From NCBI GenBank assembly GCA_029945375.1, contig CM057058.1, positions 1,984,001-2,048,000 of the forward strand: a DNA stretch of 64,000 nt, given 5' to 3'. A program made the position numbers and the translations under genes. A model generated the notes under the pieces. It saw only the letters and a list, made by a program, of their open reading frames with translations. It made no database searches and was not told the origin of the DNA. Source of the stretch: Agaricus subrufescens (taxonomy: Eukaryota > Basidiomycota > Agaricomycetes > Agaricales > Agaricaceae). Shown here piece by piece: positions 1 through 12,014 of the stretch (within the stretch, counting starts at the first letter, position 1; every line of letters starts with the position of its first letter).

Positions 1-1982
1 ACGGCGGTCATCGGTTGATATTAAGGGATAATAGTGTGTTTCCACCGGATGTGAGGTATGAATTAGGAGCGGCGCAAGATGAGATTCTATGTTATTGTTA
101 AAACATTGCCAGGAACTTGTCACTTCATGCTCACCAGTACAGTGCAACGGCATCTGAAAATGGGGGACAAGACGATACACAATGAGTGCATTAGACACAA
201 GTCGAGGGAAATGGATATCCAGCCTGATTGAACCACCAGCTTTGACATCAACGAAAGCATTGCGAAAAAGCAGAGCTAAAATGGTACAAAGTTCGAATTT
301 AACTCCAAGCCCTGAATTAAACGTAGCAGACGTACATGTAGTTGAATGTACATTAGTTATTTCCTCTTTCTGATTGAAGCCTGCAACAACCCAACCGTCA
401 CCTTCACCGTTATCGGCCTTAACACCAATCCACCGGCCAAGTGATGGCTCCACTTTAGCCTCAAATAAAAGTACTCCCTCAGATTCATCTACACCTCCGG
501 AGGAAGGATCAGAACCTGATCGGGGCCTCGGGAACGGTTCGCCAGGAATTGGTTTTGGTAATAATTTAAGGGTGGTAGGCTTTAAAGGAGAACAACGAGG
601 AACACTATTGCCTTCTTCAGTCCCCGAACAGATGTAGATAGAAACTTTGAGTCCATGCTGAACGTGAGCAGGAACGGTGGCGATCGAGCCCTGTCCGACA
701 AGCACACTCAACCTGGCGGTTGACGTCCCATTAATAGATGAAGGGATAGGGACTAGGTACAGGCGGGAACCCACTGGCTTCCGCGCTAATTGTATATGAG
801 AGGGGATTATTTCGTAAGATGCATTATCCAGACGCTCTAAATTTGAGTTTGTCTCTTGGTACCCGGGGAGTCCGGAGGGTAACTTATGACCGTCATGAAT
901 CCATTTGTCGAGAACCCCCATCCTTTCTGATGGCGAAATTGTCGAGCCAAGTTCTAAGACGGCACGAGCTATTCGCCAGCGGACTTGATGGCACCAAACC
1001 ATCTCCCTATGGCCCACCCCGGTCCAAGCGCCTTCCATCGCGGAGGCAAAGACTGTCTCTCGATGAATGCCATCGTGTCTTGAAGGTAAAATGCATGACT
1101 CCGAGGGGACCATCCCATCAGTAGCACCGCCGCAGAGAGACAAAATGGGAGCAGAGTCGTTCTCAAGATTATGGCGCACCTTCGCATATATTTCGTCTAT
1201 TTTCGAGTCGAATCGAGCTGGGGGTAAAGTATGAGGTGTCGACATCGTGATGATTGTTGATATATGCTCGGAGGGCAAAAGTGCAGTTCCCACAACACCA
1301 CCCATGGAATGGCCCAAGATGACTAATTGAGTCTGCGGTGGATAGTGTGAAAGAATATAATCAATCGCTCTTGATGTGTACTCAATCTGAGACTGTAGAG
1401 TCGTTCCATGGAATGCTGACAAGTCCTCGTTGAACTCGACTGTAAAAAATCACGTAAATGAATAGTAGGGTAGATCCAGTATATGCTACTTGCCTGCATA
1501 AACATCCAAAGGACGAATTGCTCTTGAACTAAAAGTAGATGAAACTTGTCCGGGAGATGAGTAATATTGCCTGCTAGCGGATGAGGCTATCGAGCGGACT
1601 TGATGGGAAGAACCGGCATTTCCAGGAATGAAGAGTACGGGTAGACCGTTTGGTCTCTGAGCGGCTGTTTGGTGACCGGAGAGACATACCCAGCCTCGCG
1701 AAAACCCACCTGCATATCCCAACCGACTTCCCTATACAACCAGAGAGAATATCTAGTCGCCAAATGTGACCACGACGCGTCGAAGCCGTCTTGTAGAACA
1801 TAGGAAGGTGACATGAAGGACATTCGACATCCTTGCGGAGACAGGGTGGTGGCGAGCTCCCTATTTGCAAGGAAGAGTAATATCACAGTCAGGACTGTAA
1901 AGCATGCTAGCAATCCGCTCAGGAGCGGCATACTGCCTTTGAGATGGCAGGAAATCACCACACACAATTGTTGGGTTAACAT
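1..1982 (-). CDS. BST1: GPI inositol-deacylase (PGAP1/Bst1 family), 3' part outside window
   Basis: ER membrane lipase that removes the inositol acyl chain from GPI anchors so that GPI proteins can leave the ER. The protein begins at 1982 with a hydrophobic span (about residues 18-40), followed by the family segment [12 protein letters not shown] and [18 protein letters not shown] text. After an intron comes [13 protein letters not shown], then the lipase nucleophile motif in LGHSMGG (about 1300-1330) and the STPH segment. Downstream text ([25 protein letters not shown]) is also typical. The reading frame continues to base 1 through what looks like the following lumenal domain, so the C-terminal membrane domain lies outside the window. 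One intron (1440-1493) appears to use a GC donor. The 14-3-3 gene lies upstream on the same strand. Family assignment is firm; exon edges in the 1-900 part were not all checked. Confidence 0.9.
1440..1493 (-). other. GC-AG intron in the GPI inositol-deacylase gene
   Basis: On the minus strand the exon ends ..TATGCAG and the intron starts GCAAGT and ends TTTTACAG. Joining these gives [18 protein letters not shown], which matches the family pattern (..[11 protein letters not shown]). The only nearby GT donor puts the next exon out of frame. Confidence 0.7.
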
Positions 1983-2257
1983 CTAAACAATTATTCCCAC
2001 GGAAGCTATCTCAGATCACCAGCAGACGCTATCGAAAGCTATCGAAAGCTCATGAACATCGACAGACAAGTTGCACAGCTGACAATGAACCCATCCATTC
2101 AAAGAGAAAAATGACAATACAAAGGACCAACGAAGGGAACTAATGATAACGAATATTGTGATTACGACATGACATGCTATGCAGAAAAAGTAATGCGACA
2201 ATTTGCCGCCAGAACCGTGCTTTGCGATATGTATGAGGGTCAAGGATACTCGACCAT

Positions 2258-3184
2258 CTAGTCGTCGGCAGGTTGAGCATCAGTCGCCTCAGTTTCCTTG
2301 TTCTCTGCTGTTACAGACTCTGGTCAATCTCACGACTGAATGAGAGTAAACGAGCGTTACATACCGGCTTCTTGCATATCTGAAGTCCATAATGTAAGGT
2401 TATCACGGAGTAATTGCATGATCAATGTTGAGTCCTTGTAGCTCTCTTCTGATAGTGTATCAAGCTCAGCGATAGCATCATCGAATGCTTGCTTCGCGAG
2501 ATGGCAGGCACGGTCTGGGCTGTTGAGTATTTCGTAGTAGAAGACAGAGAAGTTGAGAGCCAGGCCAAGACGGATAGGATGTGTGGGGGGGAGTTCAGTT
2601 ACAGCGACATCAGAAGCAGCCTTGTAAGCTTCAAGTGACTTGTCAGCACTGTCCTTGCGCTTGTCGCCAGTAGCGAATTCGGCAAGGTAACGGTGGTAGT
2701 CACCCATCCTGAAGATAAATTTAGAAAACTGTTTTCGATGGAGCAAAAACGACCAACATTTTGTGGTAGAAGACTTTCGATTCACCGGTAGCAGCAGAAG
2801 GTATGAGGTGTTTGTCAAGGACATCGAGGATGTCTTCACAAATGTCGGCAAGTTCACCCTCGATCTTTTCGCGATAGCTCTTGATCATCCGCACTTGGGA
2901 TTCATTTCCCTTTGACTCTTCCTTCTGTTCGATGGAAGAGACGATGCGCCATGATGCACGACGAGCACCGATAACGTTCTTGTATGCCACAGAGAGAAGG
3001 TTACGCTCTTCTACAGTGAGCTCTTGGTCAGATGAAGCAACGCGCTTCATGTTCTCAACCATTTCTAGACGCGCATCGTGAGACAAAAACGCGTCAGTGT
3101 GAGGCAATACATACCTTCATAACGTTCTGCCTGCTCAGCGAGCTTGGCGAGGTAGACGGCATCTTCACGGACTTCAGTTGACAT
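2258..3184 (-). CDS. 14-3-3 protein
   Basis: Phosphoserine/phosphothreonine-binding adaptor of the 14-3-3 family, acting as a dimer in cytosol and nucleus. The start at 3184 gives [20 protein letters not shown]. After introns follow the hallmark [20 protein letters not shown], then [38 protein letters not shown] and [19 protein letters not shown]. All nine helices are accounted for, and the peptide-binding Lys, Arg and Tyr residues lie in these blocks. The C-terminal tail is short and acidic and ends at 2258 in QPADD. At least three short introns are present (for example 3064-3113, GT..AG). A duplicated repeat with two TCACGTGA boxes lies about 225-300 bp upstream of the start. Identity is near certain; the number of 14-3-3 paralogues cannot be judged here. 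Confidence 0.97.
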
Positions 3185-5050
3185 CTATAGTCTCAGGTAA
3201 GACACGAGCAATGAGCCAGACGCGTCACAAGACTTACTATGTAAATGAGGTTGGATGGTAGTTACTAGAACAACGGAGGCAGGTGAGAACGAGAGGAACG
3301 ACGACGACCAGGAAAATTGAACTCACGGTAAGGGGATGCGATAAGACTTGGAGACAGAGGGTGAGGAATGATGGGGCAGGGCGTCCAATAAACCATCCTA
3401 AATTAAAGGAGCTTGGGCAGAGGGTTCAGAGTCACGTGAGCATGCCGAGCTAGGGCAAAGGGTTGAGACATAGATCACGTGAGGGTTCCTGTAGAACCTT
3501 CCATGCTTCCACGGTCCCATTGTGGTCCCTGGTGTCCCGCGTGATGGTGATGTTATCTCAATCTGCACTGTGCAGTGTGCAAAACTGCATTGTGCCATGT
3601 CAGTGCGACTGCTATACAGTGATGCTGTTGCGAAGCATCCGGTACATCACTCCATCTCTGAGAAGTAGGTACACTATACTCTCGCTTGCAGGAAATCCTC
3701 AAGGCTTCAACGGCTTGTCAGATAAAAATCACAAGTGGTGTGCTGGGTCGTTTCCCCGTCATCTTTCAACAGACCTTAGGCTCCAAGAATCGCGTCGATG
3801 ATTGAATAGACACGTCATTATATATTTGAAATTGTAAATGTTTGTCGCCATGGCTCAGTGGAAACCATAGCAAATCTTTTGTTGCATGGATTTACATCAT
3901 TGTTTGCTGTTCAGAGCACTGGTTGTCCGATGAATGTACTGCCAAAGGCAATGCTGCGGCTGGATTATTGCCATGGATCGCGCGATCTATCAATTTTTAT
4001 GCAAAAACAGTATCACACTTGCCGCATTTGGCAATCAGCTTACTTTGCTAATTACGTGGAACCACATTCGTTCTTGCTTTATTATGTCTTGAGGTGACAC
4101 TGCGCTCCTCGGGAAACAATCTGCCAACGAGAATCATCACGGACAGCTGGCAATGGGACAGCCGACTGGAACCCGAGAGTCGAGACAGAACGGTCGCGAA
4201 CGAGGCTTCTGCCATCTGAGTACTGAGACCTCGCTCAGCGTTCCCAAAAGACAGCACCGCGGTATCATACTGTTAGAGATAAGGTGAAGATCAGTTTAGG
4301 AAAGGGAGAATACAATGGATTGCTGTTTGCTGCGCCTAAATTTGCCGAAGAACGCCCTACTGTGATTAGACTGTACATTTCGAGTAGGTTGTGATCGGGT
4401 AACGGTCTGCTCCCGTAAACTTGCAAAGCGACTAGGAATGCGCGCTTGTGCTCTTAAGTTAGTGATAATGGCTTACCGTAGTCATGAATTATGATCAACG
4501 AATCAGTACAAGCACCGAATGTTGTGCTGAGCTTCAAGCAGAGAGACTTTCTTTCTTTCCCTTTCTCTCTTTTTTCGAGTCATTTCATTATCCAGAGGGT
4601 TAACGTAACAACAGACGTCTCGTGGCTGCATCGTAATATCGCTTCTAGATCCCCTTGCACTAAATTTTGCCGTTCACCCTGGATCGGATGGGGAGACCCC
4701 CGAGCGCTCACTTTGCACTAGTCGTGCGCAGAAATGCTCTTTAGGGTGCCACTGCCTTGGGCCAAGAAACTTATGCGCAATCCATATCGCTTAGAAGCTT
4801 TTTCGACAGCTGTTAGACGATACTCATAAAGGAACATGGGAAATGGATTGGATAGAGCTCATAAACAGTACGCTTCCTTTCCGATGATCGCGGGGCAAGT
4901 CATCGCTTTTCCGCAAGTTGGCGTGGGACACAATCTCCTTTATTGTCTAGTAGCGGTGATGACATCAACCTACCCGAAATATCGTTAGCGTACCTGGAGT
5001 GGTCACGGCAAAAGTCGACTCCTTTCAGAACCTTTGTGCAGATATAATAT
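3185..5050. other. Intergenic region between 14-3-3 and CLPTM1 (divergent genes)
   Basis: About 1.9 kb with no convincing gene on either strand. The left part (to about 3500) is the probable promoter of 14-3-3, with a CCAAT box (about 3384) and the E-box repeat. Several short open frames (for example 3463-3801 and 4048-4257) have no recognisable protein text. The right part precedes the CLPTM1 start at 5051. Confidence 0.6.
3409..3484. promoter_or_regulatory. Tandem 38-bp imperfect repeat, each copy with a TCACGTGA E-box
   Basis: Copy 1 (3409-3446) and copy 2 (3447-3484) both begin GAGCT.GGGCA.AGGGTT and both contain the palindrome TCACGTGA (3432-3439 and 3475-3482). The palindrome is the core bound by bHLH factors of the Cbf1/Pho4/USF type. 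The repeat sits about 225-300 bp upstream of the 14-3-3 start, so a role in its regulation is inferred from position only. Confidence 0.6.
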
Positions 5051-7876
5051 ATGCCTGAGCAACAAGCTCAACAAGGCCAAGCAGTCCAGAATAGGGAGGG
5101 TGGGGGCACCTGGAACAACGTCATCAAAATCGTTCAGGTGTGCATTCCTTCAATGGTGTCTCCCCGGTATCCAATTTGAACGTTCCTCTTAGCAAGTGGT
5201 GATAGCCTATGCCATATCGCAATTGAGTGAGTGGGAATACTATCTTGCTCATCTCTCCTTCCTATACTTGACTTTGCAGTCGGAAAATTCTTCACCAGCA
5301 ACCCCACAAGCTCTAATGTGGCACCGACGCAAAAAGTTCATACCCCAAGTCCTGACGGCGTCCAAACTGAGGCCAACCCATGGCTATTACCTCCAACTGA
5401 GGTTTTTGCTTCATGGCCCCTCGAACTGACTCTCGATATGCATGTTTACTTGTCCACGTCACCACACGGTGATGTTTTCTCGAAGGGAACCTTATCATCC
5501 CGCCGGGACCTGGAAGCCGGTTTACCGCATTTCGTTTGGGAGAACATCACCTACGGGAATTACAGTGAATCTCGTGTGAAGAACTATGATATCAAATTCC
5601 CCGAGGTATGCTATACCATTCCATCCCTCCATTTTCTGATTGACTATTTTCCCAGTTTGTACTCCGAAATGGTAGTCTTTGGGCAGACGTCTTTCTAACG
5701 CGAAATGGAGCAAACCCGGATCCTAATAATCCCAAGTTCAATCCCGAGGATATTCATCACATTCGCAAAAGTGAGTTCGTCTTATTGGGTGGTTTGTGTC
5801 AATGGAAATATTGATTTTTATACGACGAAGTATTGACTCCATACTTGCCCAAGTTGAAAGTTAGAAAAGAAAAAAACCTGCTATCTGGGAGTCATGACGA
5901 AGAAGATGAGGTTGAGGTTTCTGAAGTAGGCAAATCCAATTCTCCATCTCTTTCCAACATTCTAAACTACTCATAGACTGATACGATCGTCCCGCACTGG
6001 CATAAAGTACTTTCTACCTTTGTCAGCTGTTATCAAATAGTGTTTACTCACTCGTCTCTCAGGATATGACCCTGGCTTTGGTCTCTGACAACGTCAAAGT
6101 TCCTTATGCCAATGCAGCCGCTCCTGTCAAAGAACGTGCGTAATTTGAGCCTTAGATAGGATTTTGCTGACTTCACGATAGATATCCACTTGGTACGGAA
6201 TCAACGTGACGAGACCGGAAAGAAAGGCTTTTATAAACCTATTGTCTTTGTTAATGAATTTTGGCACCTACGGTCACACTATGTGGAAGTCAACGAAACA
6301 ACACCCACTCTCCCGCTACAGATCACTTTTCAGCCGATGTCTTTTTTTAAATTCCAAATGTTTGCGTCGATGACTGCTGGTTTTGATGAGGCAGCAAAAC
6401 AACAAGGCTCCGCAGGAGCTTCGGAGCTGGATGAAGTCAAGCGGATGTTACTTGAGACGAATCCCTGGTTTCTCGGTCTTACTGCCCTCGTCAGTATGCT
6501 CCATGTCGTGTGAGTGCAACGTTTGTTTTAAGAAAGAGGTTTATCCGATTCGAATATCTGGTTATCAGTTTCGAAATGTTGGCGTTCAAGTCGGACGTCT
6601 CTCATTGGCGCGAAAAGAAAGAAATGACGGGCGTTTCAATCAGGTACGCTTGTTGCTCATCTCCTGTCTTCGGCAATCGGACATGAGCTTTTGACTCCTT
6701 AGGACGGTACGTATGTTCCTTACGCGAGCCCTGAAACAGTATACTCATTTTAGGCAGATCGTTACCAATGTTTTCGTACAACTTGTGGTGCTGTTGTACT
6801 TGATTGACAACAATGAAAACACCAGCTGGATGATTCTCATGGGCTCCGGTATCGGTGTTCTAATTGAAGCGTGGAAGGTTGGTTCTGGTCCATCTTCTTG
6901 GGAGGTCCACCTGTGAAAGCTAATCATATCAGATCACGAAAGCTGTCGATATTAAGCTAGTCTCAGCGCCTGCGGGGTCGCTCCTGCCATTTAAGCTTGA
7001 CATCAAGGGTAAGTCGAGGAAGTCCGAGTTATGGCTAAGAGTCTTAGCAATCTTCAGATAAACATGTCCTCAGTGAAGACGAGAAGAAAACCCAGGAGTA
7101 AGCGGTTAAGAGCGCCACATCTCTCCATGACTATTCCTAAATTTCCCTCATTCACAGGTATGACCGACTGGCGTTCCGCTACGTGTCATATGTGGCTATT
7201 CCGGCGTTATTGGCCTACACCGGATATTCTTTGGTGTATGAATCCCACAAGGGATGGTATAGCTTTGTGATCACGACTCTTACATCCTTTGTATACATGT
7301 TTGGCTTCGTACGTTTTTGCGAGGGCATCATGAAACACATGGACTGATGCATCTTCCGCAGGCGCAACTCATTCCACAGCTAATTATAAACTACAAACTC
7401 AAGGTTTGCCTTTATCTTTTCTCCACTTAGAATCTATGTATTGATGAGTGTGATAGAGTGTGGCGCATATGCCTATGAAGGCCATGATATATAAGACGCT
7501 GTCTACAGTTGTTGATGACTTTTTTGCGTAAGATGGTTCATTGGAGTGGCGAATTAATGTGATATTGACATTTATATATATAGGTTCTGCATAAAAATGC
7601 CAATCTTGCACCGTCTAGCCTGTTTCCGGTAAGGAAAATTGCCGAAATGTAGGCAGAGTACCGCTGACAACAAATGACAACAGGGACGACGTCGTGTTTC
7701 TTATCTTCCTGTATCAGGTGAGAGGTAATGTGAATATCAGTTGTGGAAGGAACTGACACATGGTTTGATAGCGCTGGATATACCGTGTTGATCCCAAGCG
7801 GGTGAATGAGTATGGACAGGTGATGGGTTCGGATGTCGATGGAGCCGGGGCCGCAGAGTCGAAAAAGGACCGGTGA
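5051..7876 (+). CDS. CLPTM1 family multi-pass membrane protein
   Basis: Member of the cleft lip and palate transmembrane protein 1 family. These are ER/Golgi multi-span proteins linked in animals to receptor trafficking and, for the CLPTM1L branch, to GPI-lipid scrambling. The start at 5051 gives MPEQQAQQGQ.., then a first hydrophobic span (VVIAYAISQL) and the lumenal domain (WPLELTLDMHVYLS, KNYDIKFPE, VNEFWHLRSHYVEVN, TLPLQITFQPMSFFKFQM). C-terminal membrane spans follow, and the gene ends with the signature FAFCIKMPILHRLACFRDD, VVFLIFLYQRWIYRVDPKR and VNEYGQ. About a dozen short introns interrupt it. The stop is at 7874-7876. Assignment rests on the very conserved C-terminal block and is firm; the cellular role in fungi is not established. 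Confidence 0.93.
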
Positions 7877-8189
7877 TGTGGGGGATAGGTGCATGTGTAC
7901 TGCTGGATACTGTGGGAATCGGCTGGATACTGGAGTACTGAGCGCTGAGCGTTGACGTAGCTGTAGAGCATAGACTGCCTCCACCCTTCTCTGCTAATTG
8001 TTCGGCCCCGTTTCGAGCTAACAGTATGTGCCGGTCCATAACTACCTGTCAGCGCTTCAATAAATACAATACAAATGATCCCATTTGTCTAGGTCCGGTT
8101 TCCGAATCGGAACAGCCACCCTCATCGCAATACACCCCGTCTTGAGCCTGAGCTCTCCCCCCCGTCTTTGTCTCCTCCCCTCACTACCG
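7877..8189. other. Intergenic region, CLPTM1 to the next plus-strand gene
   Basis: 313 bp holding the CLPTM1 3' end and the upstream region of the next gene. An upstream in-frame ATG at 8085 would extend that gene by 35 residues, but 8190 was preferred. No clear element was seen. Confidence 0.4.
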
Positions 8190-10748
8190 ATGGCGCCAGC
8201 CACCGCCGACCACAGCATATCCCAGCTCTTTGCCTGTCGCTGCCTCAATGTACGCCTGACCGTCGTGCCGACGGAGTCTCCGCCCCCGGATTCTTCCACC
8301 GACGCACCTTTCTCCAAAATTCATGTTGGAGATGACGGTATCCAAGTCGTATGTACCGCATAACTAGCCATGTCGACGCGGCGCTCACGGCACGAAAACA
8401 GAAACATCCACAACTAACCCTCAGAGTCAAATCGCGACGTGTATCAATACCTGGGACAGCCAAATCTTCCAGATTCACGACTTTAACATGCCTTGCCTGC
8501 AATCTTCCTGTCTACCGGATACATCAAACCATTTCCTCAGCAGTCGAGGCAAAAGACTTGCCCCTACTTCCGAGCGATGATTGGGCAGAACAAGAGATCA
8601 TGAAAAGCCCTGACGGATGGATTGAGGTGAACCAAGAGTGTTTGGTGAGTCGTCTGTCTGGGTCATGTAGCATGCATCATGGAACTCGCTCACGACGAGC
8701 GTCTTCCTCGTTGCATGCTATACAACCTCAATGTGTCTTCCTAAGATCACGGCACTAATTTTCAACGTATTCGTCAGACTGGTGACGCCATTACACGGGC
8801 CCTATCACTCTCCGATTACTCCCAACTTTTCTCGCTTGTTTTACCTCCCGCCTTAAATCGGGAACCCACATCACCACAAACCTGGGCGTCACCGGAAGCA
8901 GAATCAACGACGTCAACGACCGCAACTCCTGCCGTCACTTCTTACCTCAGTAATCTCCCTCCTTTGTTCCCACCTCCTCCCTTTACTCCATCACATCCTA
9001 CCTTCTTGCACCTCATGACCTTCGCTCAGAAGGAATCTCAGATTCTCCGTCAATCTGCCGATGAAGAACTCGCGAAGATCATAGAATCAAGAACTGCGGA
9101 GGTTCAGGCTAATGAAAGCATTCTCAAAGCACACGTTGAACGACTCTGGCTCAAATACAGGGATGGCCTTGAAAAGATCCAGCAGGATAAGCCCCAAGCC
9201 CATTTATCTTCGAATCCTTGGCCGTCAACCACGAGGACAAACGATTTTCGGAATAATGTTGTTCAGAAAGCTCCGGTTTCTATTCGTGACTTTGTTCCTG
9301 TGTCCGTAGCACCACCCGCAAGATCTGCGCCACCCCCTGTTCGCCAGTCAGCGCTCTCGGCATCCCGTACCCCAGATTCAGTTTTGCATCAGGTGATGAC
9401 CGACAAGGGCGTTCGTGACTCTGACTCTACATCTACTACAAACACGGTCTCATCGACTCTCGTGCCAAACACCTTTAATGATCGGGATATCACAAGTGTC
9501 CGTCAGTTCAAGAGAAATATTGATGATACTATCAATACTGCGGCAAGTTTCAAATATTTCCTGCTTGAGGACGAGATGGCTCGGCGCCGGAAAGGCCAAA
9601 ATCAGGAACAAGGGGCTGGTGCGGGATTTGATGAAACGATGGGTCTTCGAAGCGCGACGGCCCCACCGATGAATGACAGTGGCAATGAGCCACTAAAGAA
9701 TACGGGCAACAGTTCTGACAGGAAAGAAGGCAAGGGCAAACAATCCAAAACCAAGAACAAGCACGTTCATTTCAATGTTCAGCCTCCGACTGAACACCCC
9801 CCTGTTGTGAAGAAACCCGCGAAAGCCAGTGCGCCGGAAGCGGAAGGTTGGTGCCACAATTTCATTAATCGTACTGCCTAATTAAGACCTTTAAATAGAA
9901 ATGGTCTTCCCCCTCGATGACAATAATGAGGGTGACGAAGGCGTTTCTCAAGTGAAGGCAGCGTTGCCTCTCCTTGAACAGCCTGTCATGCCTCCCCGCG
10001 CAAGGAGAGCAAGACCCCCGCCTGCTGCTGGCTTACCGGCATCGTTCTCGGCTCTTCGGCCGATATCACTTCCCGCTCCATCGCACATGAAGGCTGGTCG
10101 CTCTTCTAATGATGACATCTACTCCAACAATATCATGTTGTCATTACCTCGATCGTCTGAACTAGTTACAAAAGCGGTTAATGGAGATAACAAGCAGAAA
10201 GACAACAACGATCAAGACACAAGCGAAGACACAACCGATTCCAGTCCTCGGCCCACTTCAGATTCTGAGAGCGATTCGGAAGGTAATTGGTTCCCTTCAC
10301 CCCTCACCAGTATACATATTGATCAATATTTAATTTTTCAGACTACGATTATGAGTCTCGATGTGGTATTCCGGGATCATTACCTATCAAGATTGTGTCG
10401 GCCATTCGACCTCGCGAGGTTCTTTCATTAGCATCATATCAACCCAAGTCCAATGTTGGTGGGCAGCAAGCCGCTGCCACAGCGGAAACTGGACGCCCCA
10501 AGCCAAAGAAATCTTCAACAATTAGGAGAGCTGTGTATGCTGTACGTGATCGCTCAAGGCCTCTTGACCCTGGACACCTGGACTTTGTTGCCGAGGAGGA
10601 TGATGAGGATGATGATGAAGCTTTAAGAGGCGAGAAATACGTTGTGCAGAGTATGGAATCCGGCGAAAGAGCCAGGCAGCATGCATTGAAAATCTTACAA
10701 GCCAGAGCAGAATTACCCGAGGAAGCAATGTGGCGCAGTTTAGCCTAA
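8190..10748 (+). CDS. Uncharacterised fungal protein with putative N-terminal zinc site
   Basis: Not recognised as a named family. The N-terminal 130 or so residues look like a folded domain with cysteine pairs: a C-x-C (FACRCLNV) near residue 17 and a C-x2-C (TCLACNLPVYRI) after the first intron, an arrangement reminiscent of Yippee/Mis18-type zinc folds. A helix with charged residues follows (about 9000-9180, SADEELAKIIESRTAEVQ). The remainder is disordered, with Ser/Pro/acidic and basic tracts. The C-terminal segment is again conserved-looking (LPIKIVSAIRPREVLSLAS, acidic DEEDDDE-type run, ERARQHALKILQARAELP). Introns inferred at about 8349-8401, 8645-8777, 9847-9899 and 10281-10340 keep the frame open. 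The ATG at 8190 was chosen because it directly precedes the folded part. Function is unknown. Confidence 0.7.
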
Positions 10749-12014
10749 ACCGCTGGAACGCGAGCCGGAAGTTATGGCATTGGGCCTTTCCCCGCTGATT
10801 GGCATTCAGCCGGAAGCAGCGATTCATATGGCATTAGTGATACCAAGTTTTCTCCAAGTTTTCCTTTATATCATCTTCATCGACTATCTTACTTAACAAA
10901 CCCACAAATTTTTGCAGTGATAGCATTACACCGAGAAAATGCATATGGTAAATTGTTCAATTTCTTCGCTTACTCGTATTCCCCCTTTTTAATTAATCTA
11001 GTTCTCTTATTGGTGTTGAACCTTGTTGTGCTGTGTACCTATGTAGTTCTCGTGCGCTTGTATGTATTATCCTTCCGTTTGATAATTACCATGTGATGGA
11101 TAGCTGATTTGTGTTCTATTGTGCATCATGATTCATCCGCGGGTGATGAGTAGCGAATGCTTTAGGTCAGGAGGGATCCCTGTGATGTAGTTCACCCCTA
11201 GTTCACCCGATCACTGTTACCTCTGGGTAATGCAAAAATCCGAGTGAAAACCGATGCCGTCGGCATCTACGGCAAGCCATCAGGAAACAAGATGTGTGGC
11301 AGGTGTCAAGCTATGTTTGCTCCGGGAAACGAGTCACTACGGAACAACTAATAGTTAGGTGTTATTTATTTCCAAAATTAGATATGGACTAGCAACAGCC
11401 GTGAGGGTCGCGTTTAGGCCTGTTGAACTGTGAAGTACATGTTCCGTTTGTTTGAAGATAAAGGCGATTAATATACTAGGTTTTTTCCCAACCCGGACCC
11501 TCGTTTTTCTGTGGCGTCTGGGAATAACATTTAACCGATAACATGATATCGCGAGGGGGTGATAAACATCCCCGTTGGCTTCGTATTGATAACAAAAAAG
11601 ATCATATATCTCCTTCTCCATCGATTCTTTCGCCCGTTCACAAACCCAAACTTGGTAGATAACCTTTTCAAGGTTACCCTGTGATATGTGCCTTGTCCAT
11701 CGAACGGGTGGAGAGGTTTTTACTGATTGCCAGATCGGTATCTGACTGGAATCATCAACTTTTTACTTATCGCGCCTCCAATTAGAAATGATCACGGTAA
11801 ATGTGATTTTTGAGGTTCGGGTTAATTGGGGTGAAGGGCGAGCATCTTTTACGCTGGTTAGGTTGTTGGCGGGTCAGCACAGAGTCGTATAGATCGAAGT
11901 TTATACCCATATAATGTTTTGGAAAGGGGGCATAAATCTTCCACCGCGTATTTTTCGATGACGTTTGCGACCTGAATGTCAGTTTAATCATCGGTAAGAA
12001 TGAAAAAGTTAGTT
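10749..12014. other. Gene-free AT-rich region, left part
   Basis: About 1.27 kb downstream of the preceding gene. AT-rich, with short open frames (for example 11355-11621 minus and 11782-11991 minus) that show no recognisable domain. No tRNA or rRNA signature was seen. Confidence 0.5.

Noticed and set aside
3463..3801. 112-codon plus-strand frame upstream of 14-3-3
   Set aside because: Cys/Ser/Arg-rich random-looking text overlapping the E-box repeat; no domain and no splice partners.
3844..3930. tRNA-like A box (TGGCTCAGTGG) near 3850
   Set aside because: No B box (GGTTCGANTCC) follows at a suitable distance and no acceptor stem pairs.
11355..11621. 88-codon minus-strand frame in the AT-rich block
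   Set aside because: No similarity recognised, no exons around it, and base composition like the flanks; also not clearly part of the transposon at 12015-12868.
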